In this document: piece after piece, positions 13,001 through 22,374 of the stretch
Numbering within the stretch: position 1 is the first letter of the stretch
Layout of the letters: every line of letters begins with the position of its first letter
Assembly (NCBI GenBank): GCA_025716815.1
Contig: JAIXMN010000021.1
Span: 310,001-374,000 of the forward strand
Length of the DNA stretch: 64,000 nt
Origin: Dichotomocladium elegans
Lineage: Eukaryota > Mucoromycota > Mucoromycetes > Mucorales > Lichtheimiaceae
Direction of reading: 5' to 3'
Notes under the pieces: model-generated
The model's database searches: none
Seen by the model: only the letters and a program-made list of their open reading frames with translations
Told to the model about the DNA's origin: nothing
Program-made: the position numbers and the translations under genes

Positions 13001-16000
13001 GCCATGCGCCAACTACAAGATGAACACGGATTTGTTCCAAACCCTTATGGCTATTTTTATCTACAGCCCATCGAGATATTAAACACACGCACAGCCAAGA
13101 ACAAATTCTGGGAACGGGGGCATTTGATTGCTATGCGACCGGGTGAGGTCAAGGTCCGTTACGATGGCTGGAGCGACGCGTATGACGAGTGGTACAAGGT
13201 GGGCAGTCGTCGGATTCGACCTGTGATCGATATCCCTTCTTCAACAACACCGGATGGTTCCACTGCTGTTGCCGACGAAACGGAGAAAGAATCACATGAA
13301 GGGCCTGCTCTACCGACAACAGGGACAGGTTCTACTAAAAATATTATATTGTCATCTTCCTTATCTTCGGATCTTCTGTGTATTGAAAATAATCCAGAGG
13401 TCATTGATGAGCTCAAGCGAAATCGGCGTCGGCGCCCACATCGTGTACTTGGCCCTGAAGACTATGCCCAACTTGGGTATCTTATCGCTGTGGAAGAGGA
13501 TCCTCCGCTTGAAGCCCCTGTATCTCGCCGGGAACGGTCTAAAAAGCAACCTGTTGAGCCTGTCCTTGACACTCTTCCGGAGCCGGCAGATTTCGAAGCC
13601 GAATCATGCTCACCAGAACCGAAAACAGAGCGACCCAAGCGTCAACGTCAACAGCACCAACGGCGTCGATCGCGCCCATCCAAGCGCAAGAAGACAAAGA
13701 TAGAATATCACCTGATGGCTGATCTCAAAGATGATGACGACGATATTGATGATACAGAAGACGATAATGATGACGAAGACCGTGAAGATGCCGTACCTAC
13801 TCCGACAGTGGCTACACTAGTACGCAGAGGCGCTGTACTAGGCGACGATGATGGGCATGGTTTTAAAGCTAATGTCTACGGATACGATTACATGCAGCAT
13901 GTGCAAGTGCTCCATCTGGACAAGAAATGGTACGAAGGAAGACTCGTGCGTCTGGATCGCGGTAATCGCGTCCTGATTCACTATTGCGGCTGGCCCAATC
14001 GGTTTGACGAATATGTGGCCGTAGGAAGTAGACGACTGCAGGTCATACAGAATGACCACGAGGTCGAATGTGCAGAACCGGATTATCAGGAACGTTATGA
14101 GGCCACCATGGCAGCCGCTGATGTAGACACATTAGGAGGAAAATCCCCTGTTTGCGCTGCGACTGCCGAACATGACACCGCACAAGAACCTTTATCGGCA
14201 TCAGAAAAATACGCGATCATGCGCCGTAATCGAAGAAGGACTTTGTCCGATATGGTGCAGATGGATAACACAGGAACCACTACGGGTACTGGCGAGGATG
14301 GAGAAGAGGAAGGTATGTATCCTAGTCGTCGGTGGTTGGGAGGAGGCGATGACAAAACGTAAATAAACATACTCACACATTTCGCATGGTTATCGTTTAG
14401 ATCTGACTGGCAAGGTTCTATGTCATCAATGCAATGTAGTTATCAAGCAGTTCAGATACTACTGCACATATTGCGAGGCCAGCCTAGAAGAGCGCAGCGA
14501 CATCCAGAGCTTTGAACTTTGTTTGATGTAAGGAATATCCCTTGGGAACGAAAAGGAGATGCTGATTTGCCACCATATTCAACAGCTGCTTCGATCAAAA
14601 TTTCCCGTTTTGGCATGACCATCCGCGCTCCAGTTTTGCAGTCCAGGCAGTAATTGACGCTGAGATTGGCCCAATGCCTATAAAAGGCGAACTAGTTACT
14701 GTATGGGAGGAGGATGTTATGGACGATACTGCCGCTATGGGAGGGACCGCCAGTGGAGATGGTGATCTCGCTACCGGGGCTGGTAAAGACAATCTACATA
14801 ATAACGGGAAGAGCGTTGCGACTGTTGAGGAAGCTAGCCAAGTGTTCACAGGCGAGGCTGCAATTGTAACCGCGGACCAGGGATATACGTTCTTAAAGCG
14901 ATGGCAGCGCCGTAAGATGTGTGCGTTCTGTAATGACGACGATGACACGTCGGAAGAATTGGGGAAATTCATTGGACCGTTTGTAATTGCTACGTTCAAC
15001 AAGAATGGCATCGAGCGAAAGCGCCAATTCTGGGCTCACGATGCGTGTGCAAGATATTCGCCTGAGGTCTTCTGCACACCCGAAGGTAAATGGTACAATG
15101 TAACTCTGGCCTTGCGCCGTGGTCGGGGCATGGTAAGTGATTGCAAGCTGCTTTGATTTTTTTCCATGTCTTTGGCTGTCTCTTACGCGCATGCACTTTT
15201 TAGAGGTGCTACGCATGTAAGGAAAAGGGTGCCACAATTGGATGTTTCGAATCGAAATGCAACAAGAGTTTCCACTTGCCCTGTGCTCAAAAGCCCGTAA
15301 GTTACTTTCGCAATGGCGTCATCTTCTGGTGTCCTACGCATGAAGCCTACTACAACAAGAAAGGTATAAGTTGAATCTCGTCGTCTATCTTCGCGCTTAC
15401 CGGATCTTACTTTTAGACACCTATGTCAACATTTTCAAATGTGACGGATGTCAAAAGCAAATGGAGGATGAGTCATGGTTTACCTGTCTCCCTTGTGCAT
15501 CCGGCTACTTCTCATCTTTTGATCTCTGTGCAGAGGTTAGCTGCAAGTTATTTCCATCCAACAAAGAGGATCGTTTATCTTACGGAGTCTTTCTTGTAGT
15601 GCTTCGAGACGTTACCCGAACGAAATCATCAGCATGATGAAGATGACTTTGAAGAAACTTGCAAGTATAAAAAAACTCTCCCATCAGACAAAGCTGTTGC
15701 TCATATTTAAGATACATATTCTTAGCTTTTGCCATTCTGAAGGAAATGGAGGCTGAAAAGGCGAGGGAAGTTGCAAGAACGAAGGAATTAGCTGCAGGTA
15801 TGGAAAAGCTGGTGACATTGGGTTAAACTGGCCTAACGCGTAGGATAGCCAAGCGTAAAAAGCCTCTGTTTCCAAGAAAACCGCGACGTCGTACAGGTGA
15901 CGCGCCGATCACTACATGCTGCTACTGCGGCACTACCGAGGCAGATGAATGGCGCAAGGGCTACGACGGTGGCGTTATTATGTGTCGGCCCTGCTTTGAA

Positions 16001-18600
16001 GTTGCACTGTTGGTGGATAACAACGATGGAAGCAACGACACCAACAGCGCTGTGGGTCAATTGGGAACCGATTTCATTTACCAACAAGAACCAAGCAACA
16101 CCTATGTGACGCAGATCGAAGACTATACGCACAAGCCATACCTTACTCGGGATGCTCTTTCGGTTGCCAAGTTTACCAACACAACTGGGATTCGTTTATC
16201 ATCCTACGAACCACAATCGCATCAGCTCTTCTCACTCATATTTGACTCGACTTATTATGACATCCCTGGTCGCGCGCCGCGGTGGGCTACTCATTCAGGA
16301 ACCGACTACCATGGTATATGTCTTCACTTCGCAATGAACCGCTTATGACGGAATAAGATCTTGATGTAACGCTTTTTCTTAACCATAGGAACGTGGCTGC
16401 CTCAAACAGTACGAAGGTGAATTATCTGCGAATGCGTATTAAGAGGGAATGACTAAGTATCCACGACAGGGCTATCTTAAAGCATACTGACAAGGACGAG
16501 CGGGTCCTTTCAAATTTTTTGGGAAGAGGTTGGTATGTTAAAACAGCAACAATGGACTGGTGTTGATAACACAATTAAATTAGGCACGGATGCCATAGAA
16601 TGCTTTCTCTTACAACGGAGGTAAGTATTTTTAAAATTGTACATGCAGGAAGGATTATCGATGATAAAAGTTGGTATATCTAGATGCTGCGGTGTTGATA
16701 TTAATCCTGTAAGAATAGCGTGAGGACTATCAAGGTTATATCGATTCTCTAATTGACTACTGATTGTTTGGCAATTTTCTTAGGCAGCGGTGGCATTATC
16801 CCAGCGCAATTGCTGTTTTGAGATTCCACCCGGCTTAACCTCAGCGGAATATCGGCCCATCATTGCCCAGGCAGACTCAAGGCATCTTATTGGAGCGTTA
16901 TTCAGTGATGAGTCCTTCCACCATATTCTGTCGCATCCACCGTACAAAGATTGCGTTGCCTATTCTACACATCTTGAAGGAGATTTGTCCCGGTAAGCTG
17001 CATTTCATTGGAGATGCATGAGAGAGCTGAACACACGACATGCGCGTGTAGATTTACAAATATAGAAGAATTCAAGCGGGAATACATTAAAGTAGTAAAC
17101 GAAAGCTGGAGGTATATATATATGGACCCAAAAGCAAGAAGAATCTCAATATTTTTTTTCTTTAGACTTCTGAAAATGGGCCGTCGTCTAACCCTGGGAA
17201 TTGGTGACAACCGCGAACACTGCTTCTACATACCGGTTGGATTTAACCTGATCCGACAGTATATTGATAATGGGTTTGAACTAGAAGAGCTGGTAAAGTT
17301 GAACTGGAGCCTTTATCTTCCCTGTTTAACCTTAACCCTTGGTATTCTTGATATAGATCATTAAACGGCAGCGTTACTGTTCTGCGTTTGGCCTTGGCAC
17401 CTATTTATGCGTTCAGTTTGACTTTCTGGTGTTTACTCACGAATTCATCGGCACATTCCGTAAAATCCCACGAGAAAATGTTGACCGGATGTTACCCCCC
17501 GCGTTAGATGAAGGTATATGGGGATGGAGAGGAAAAAGTAAAGTACGCGCGACTCACGCATCGCAGCTCAAGAGGCACACATAAATGTGAAACGAATATC
17601 ACACGGGGTCCCTGCGTCAGCAATTGCACGCAAAAGCGTTGTAATGGGCACGGTATGGGTTTTCAAGCCTACAGGCGAGTACAGGTTCGAACAGCTTTGC
17701 ATGTCGCGTATGGTCGAACGTTTTGGGCGGGACGATACAAACTGGGAGGAGATTCAGTTTGAATTCGTATCGACGGAGGTTCGTTCTATTCGGCGGAGCG
17801 ATCAACGTTATACATTATGAATTGATGATGTGTTTGACAGGAGCAACAGCAAAAGATCAATCTTTTGGGGAACCAGGATCCATCACCGCTTGTGGTAGAC
17901 GACGTAAATGCATGCACCACCACCAACAACCATGATGATAGTCAAGATACCAATGCACTTTCGGAATATGAGCAACAGCGTTTAAAGCGAATTGAAGAGA
18001 ATACGCGGACACTTGTACAGCTGGTAAGAAAAGCAATTGCCTTCATTAATATTATAGATAGAGTAACATTGACCTATGGCTGTGAAGGGTTTGATATCCG
18101 AGCTGAGCGAGAATTCGACGGATGTAATGCACTACGAGACAATGATGAGCAAGCCGCCACGACCAGAGGGTCCTTTGCGGCTCATGATTGCCAGTCATCA
18201 ACCCAACCTGCAGATACACCAGATCGGCCTTTACCGCCAAACATTGATGCGGCTTGCTTTAGAGGCAGTGGAAAGATTGCCTTTACAAGGGATGTTTATT
18301 GTTGGCACTCAGGATATACGGACGGCGGACGGAAAATTATGGCCTATGGGGATGCTAGTCCTGGAGGATATTGAGCGTACAGTCAGTCCAACTATTTTGA
18401 AGCTCAAAGAGATGGTGGTCGCTGTCCCAGACGGGTATTCTAAAAAACGCCATCAGCAGGAAGAGGAACAAAGACAGACGGTGCCGACCACAGCAAGTGG
18501 CGTCGAAGCAGAGCAGCATGAAGAGGATGAGATTGTCGACGTCGTAGATGAACATCTTCCTATTGTGCATGCAGTATATCTTGTATTTCAACGTTTGTAA
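10083..18600 (+). CDS. Chromatin-reader / DNA methyltransferase fusion protein
   Basis: 21 exons: 10083-10158, 10233-10342, 10400-14312, 14401-14527, 14586-15132, 15204-15363, 15417-15535, 15600-15660, 15726-15797, 15849-16313, 16389-16416, 16470-16528, 16584-16620, 16684-16708, 16784-16992, 17052-17111, 17166-17292, 17357-17513, 17567-17778, 17841-18023, 18088-18600; 2,419 aa, frame closed. Order: Pro-rich N terminus; CxxC zinc knuckle (~374-402); four Tudor/chromo-barrel-like repeats (~510-585, 685-766, 918-1001, 1204-1277), each ending (V/M)GSRR(L/I)(R/Q); ZZ-like Cys cluster (~1367-1425); extended PHD (~1519-1644); second ZZ-like cluster (~1645-1704); GATA-like finger (~1751-1780); methyltransferase with SAM motif I NFLGRGTDAIE (~1908) then motif IV SHPPY (~1982), GDLSR and IIKRQRYC; a 300-residue tail of unknown fold. 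The catalytic part resembles prokaryotic N6/N4 DNA methylases with motif I before IV. Inferred role: nuclear DNA methylation directed by histone marks. Target base unproven. Intron 15661-15725 is GC-AG. Confidence 0.8.
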
Positions 18601-18911
18601 CCTGGCATTATCCTTGTAGAGGATAAATCATGACTGAAAAAGAAACTCAAAATAGAGTTTTGTAACATGAACCACGTTGATGAATAAGTTTAACAATATT
18701 TTTCAAAATCAAAGTCGGCACCCTGCAAGTTCTGGAAGTCGCAAGATCGCAAAAATACAAATCGCATTTTGCCCAGAAATCTTTACGAGTGACGACAAAT
18801 CGAGTGTCACATGCATACACGGAAAGATGTAGCAAATCCATCCCATCCTTATGACTCTTTCTCTATATAAGCTTTTACATTCTGAAATGAGCAATCTATT
18901 TCTTTACGACG

Positions 18912-19460
18912 ATGGCCAAGGTCATGTCGTTGATGAGCGTGGCTGACCTGAATCTATGGACTATGTCATTGATGAGGAAATTTACTCACTTCAATCCGTT
19001 TGTTCTTATTACTGCCACGAACATTCCCAGGCGAAAGGATACAGACATTCGGATGGAAGAAGCAGGGATCAAGCGCAGTACACAGCGTACACTGACCAAG
19101 ACAAAGTCAGATTTTTCAAACTGGTGTTTGAGGAGGTATTGAGTGCATCAGCTGCAGCAAAACAGCTAGGAATCCATGTTCGTTCAACACAGCGATGGGC
19201 AGTACAGTACGAAAAGGACCCTGACAGCAGTGTCGTGTTTTGTTGTGTTGTAAGAGACTGAGAGAGTACGAAAAGAAGTACACTACACAAATGCCGGATA
19301 TATATCGGATTATTCTTGAGATGGTTTCTTGGAATTACTTCTTGGGATTGTTTAGGATTTCATTGTTGATTTCAGACCGCCCTCACGTCGGTAAAACCTC
19401 ATTAAAGAACCCAACAGGAAAAAGACTGTGGAGATGCATCTGGAATATTGCATCATAATA
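18912..19460 (+). pseudogene. IS630/mariner-like transposase relic
   Basis: The frame starting at 18956 contains a helix-turn-helix region at about 19085-19225: DQDKVRFFKLVFEEVLSASA followed by AAKQLGIHVRSTQRW. This is the DNA-binding N terminus typical of IS630/Tc1-mariner-like transposases that are abundant in Mucorales. The frame stops at 19261, right after the part where a linker to the DDE domain is expected. Shifted frames carry on briefly to about 19458. No DDE/D catalytic core is present, so this is a truncated, frameshifted relic. A TATATAA box lies at 18863. Confidence 0.6.
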
Positions 19461-19675
19461 GCTCCATTGTTCTCAGTAAGCAGTACTCAAAGTATGAGCA
19501 ATCATTGCTGACACTATAAATAGGGATGCTCAAGCAAACTGTCCCTTTCCACTATCCACATATACAGAAAATAACACAGCACCACATTTACGGTTGAAAG
19601 GTACAGTAATACGGCCGCTTTCATAATCGGCTCTGCGATATAAGAAATAATATACCCTAGGTCTTCACCCACCAA

Positions 19676-20041
19676 ATGGCCCAACCCCACTGCCCCGTCA
19701 TTCCCGAAGGCATGCGCACTGGCGACAATACTGACCGCACTGGCCGTATAATTGGGGTGAAATCGTCCAAACGGGGCATCGGCTGGCGACAGCAGTACCG
19801 CGAACGTCTGTATCAGTTGGTCGACCTTGTCCACAACATCACAAAGAAGTTCTTTTCAGAAGTTTGGCTCTCCATGGTTAACAAAGCCGAACACCGCACC
19901 CAAAGTGAAACTGCTCGCATCCGAGAACTATTTAACTGTTACAAGGATGAGTATCTTCGGATATCCGGATACGACAGGCCTGCGTTCCTTTATTCCCAGC
20001 AATGTTCTTCTTATGAAGACACCAAGATTTATACTGCTTAG
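19676..20041 (+). CDS. Unassigned open reading frame, possibly element-derived
   Basis: 121 codons from ATG to stop without introns, starting MAQPHCPVIPEGMRTG. The product is basic and has a helical middle part (YQLVDLVHNITKKFFSEVW). I do not recognise a family. Helical segments of this type occur near the N terminus of proteins encoded by large repeated elements in Mucorales, but this is a weak memory-based likeness. It lies between a transposase relic and a dispersed repeat and is followed by GC-rich sequence unlike the surroundings. It may be a fragment of a longer element protein or not a gene at all. Confidence 0.3.
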   Translation: MAQPHCPVIPEGMRTGDNTDRTGRIIGVKSSKRGIGWRQQYRERLYQLVDLVHNITKKFFSEVWLSMVNKAEHRTQSETARIRELFNCYKDEYLRISGYDRPAFLYSQQCSSYEDTKIYTA

Positions 20042-20294
20042 CGTGAGGCCACGACGGGCAAGGTCAGGAAGGCCACGAGGTGCACGCTCTGGCGGGTCGA
20101 GACGACCGTAAGCCCGACCAAGAATTTTCCGCGTCAGTTATCGCTGACGCACCCAGGATAACAACAGCCCTTCGGGGCAAGCCCCCTTCCTTTGGAAGGA
20201 CGGTGTGTTGTAAGTTAACAGGATTGGAGAAAGTGTAGAGTTTTCTGTTTACTAACAGGGTTTTATCCATGGATGCGAAATCTTTTTACCTATC

Positions 20295-20366
20295 GATACG
20301 ACAAATTTATATAATTCTATCCGACATTATTTTACCTTGTTTACGACATTTATTTTTGAAAATAAA
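20295..20366. repeat. Degenerate AT-rich dispersed repeat, copy B
   Basis: Partner of 666-748; the shared blocks are described there. It is 72 nt against 83 nt in copy A, the main gap falling in the GCGGCC part of copy A. It sits just upstream of VPS28. Confidence 0.4.
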
Positions 20367-20682
20367 GTATGGGACGTAACATGTTTAGTTTATGAGACCT
20401 ACGCACTGTTTCCTGCGCATAAGACCCATTCGGAGAATGTAAGCTTTCTTACCACCCTTGCTAACTGCCTCAGTGGTATTATCTTCCGGTTAAATCTAAT
20501 AGTCTACGAGTGCTCGCAAACCAGCATGAGGGGGCGCTATTTGATATTGGTACACAGAACATTAGATGCAAGTGAAAGCATGGCGGGGGAGCTTTACTTT
20601 AAAATACCAGTAAAACTATTTTTGCATTATTCGGTTTCTATTCTCCAACACTTCAACTTACTGTAAAATTATCGCACATAAT

Positions 20683-21775
20683 ATGGAATCACCAACAGGC
20701 CATTCTCGTATGCCACGCTACGCACCCAATTACTACGACACCACCATAAAAGGTATACTAGCTTGAACGTCTCTTGCAACGTCTGCAACAGATGGGGAAA
20801 TTAACATCTGAGGATGCTCGAAGATATCAACTTAGATGAGGTACCCTTGTCGCTAACAACGATCTTATCCGCAACAATAGTTCGTTGGAAGAAAGGTCAT
20901 CAGCTGAATTGATGTCATTGAAATTTTAAGGAAGTGCGGCTGTTCACGAACAACAAAGAGCGGGAAAAGTACGATAACATGGCCGACTTGTTCTCTATCA
21001 TCGTCCTGATGGAGCATTTGGAGAAGGCCTTTATCCGTGATTCCATAACCCCGGAGGAGTAAGTTACAACGCACATACTGACAGATGTATGCATTTGTGT
21101 GAGTGTGGAATTGATACGTACTACAGATATACACCGCAGTGCGCCAACCTGATTGTAAAGTACAAGACGACCCTCAACTTTTTATCCGAGAGCGTGACCA
21201 GCCTGGAGTCCTTTATGAATGAGTACAAGGTATGCGTAGTATAGTACATATACTTGTCTGGACAAGGTCTTTGATCCATCCCTTTCTTTGGGGGCGGGGA
21301 ATATAGCTGACATGTCCTGCGGCCATTAACCGGTTCAAAATTGGTGTGCCAGCCACTTATGAACATGCAGTGGGCGATAATAAATTGGACACGAGCAAGT
21401 CTGGTAAATACATTGCTGAAACAGTGCTGGTAAGCAAAAATAACTAGAAAGCTGGGGGAGGGTATGGAGGAAGGCTTCTTTGGCATTGCTAATATGGGAA
21501 ATAATTAGCATTTTGTTACACTGATGGACTCCCTTCGGTTGAACCGACGTGCAGCAGACGACCTTCACCCCATTCTCGCGGATCTCATACAGTCTCTCAA
21601 TAATGTGCCAGGCTTACCAGCGGATTTTGAAGGGCGTGCGAAAGTGCGGCAGTGGCTGATCATACTGAATAGCATGAAGGCCAGTGATGAAATCAGCGAA
21701 GATCAGGCCCGGCAGATGCTTTTTGAGATTGAGCAGTCGCATAACGAATTCTATCGTTTACTTGATATCGAATAA
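20683..21775 (+). CDS. VPS28: ESCRT-I subunit Vps28
   Basis: Six exons: 20683-20752, 20836-20840, 20931-21058, 21127-21229, 21307-21429, 21509-21775; 231 aa. The N-terminal core-binding half reads EVRLFTNNKEREKYDNMADL, LEKAFIRDSITPEEYTPQC and KTTLNFLSESVTSLESFM. The C-terminal four-helix bundle has FVTLMDSLRLNRRAADDLHP and ends EFYRLLDIE. By family it joins Vps23 and Vps37 in ESCRT-I on endosomes to sort ubiquitinated cargo. The length fits the family. The second exon is only 5 nt (ATGAG). Without it the flanking phases do not match, and with it the reading is IKDEEVRLF, which suits the family. A longer open stretch in the first intron contains a stop and was not used. Confidence 0.9.
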
Positions 21776-22374
21776 GATGCTTTACAGTATTGCAAGCTTG
21801 ATGAACGAACGTAGGTTGATGAAAGAATACGCAAGTACTGTGCCATGCTATTTATTTACTTGCAGGCATGCTGTGCCAGGACGGATGTTACGTACACCGT
21901 GGCACAATGCAGAGAATGCCGAGTCTATGGATTTATGAAGGATCTTTTGATTGATGATCGTCCCTGTGCCTCTTTTGTTGGGGTGACCGAGCATTGTTAA
22001 TATTTTTACGAGACATAAATACAACTTTTCACTGTAAAGAGCAGATATCATTCTATTAAGAGAAACAGTCCACCAAAGGCTGAGCCGTACAATTGGCGTG
22101 TTTCTTGACGAGTCTGATTTCGATATCAATATGAAACGGTCATAAGGTTGGTCTAAAAAAGGCACGCATGTTATTGTTATAGGAAACACGATGTGATAGG
22201 GAAGTCTTTCATATTAAAAGATGTGGAAGCAATCCGGGTACTGGGAAGGAGCAAAGGTCACTGATGAAAAAGAGGTGATCGTTTAAACGCAGTCACAGAC
22301 ATAGCGCTTTGATAAAACCCAAAAAAAAAACCGCAAACGATACCAAAGCTTAATTTTGAAGTTATAGTTGATCC
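21776..22374. other. Intergenic, nothing recognised
   Basis: About 600 nt between VPS28 and the TRM2-like gene, in the same direction. No coding signature. An A-run at 22321-22330 precedes the start at 22375. Confidence 0.5.

Larger units (their letters stand above)
18601..20682. other. Transposon-remnant zone between methyltransferase gene and VPS28
   Basis: About 2.1 kb without an intact gene. It contains a broken transposase (18912-19460), an unassigned open frame (19676-20041), a GC-rich patch (20040-20115) and one copy of a dispersed repeat (20295-20366). The mixture suggests nested, decayed mobile DNA. Terminal repeats were not resolved by eye. Confidence 0.5.

Noticed and set aside
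12665..13012. Minus frames with Ser/Val runs opposite the ACT-repeat
   Set aside because: Shadow of the threonine-rich linker encoded on the plus strand.
20753..20840. Open stretch reading LERLLQRLQQMGKLTSEDARR in the VPS28 first intron
   Set aside because: Tempting helix-like text, but a 9-nt intron would be needed to enter it and a stop follows at once; the microexon model closes the frame.
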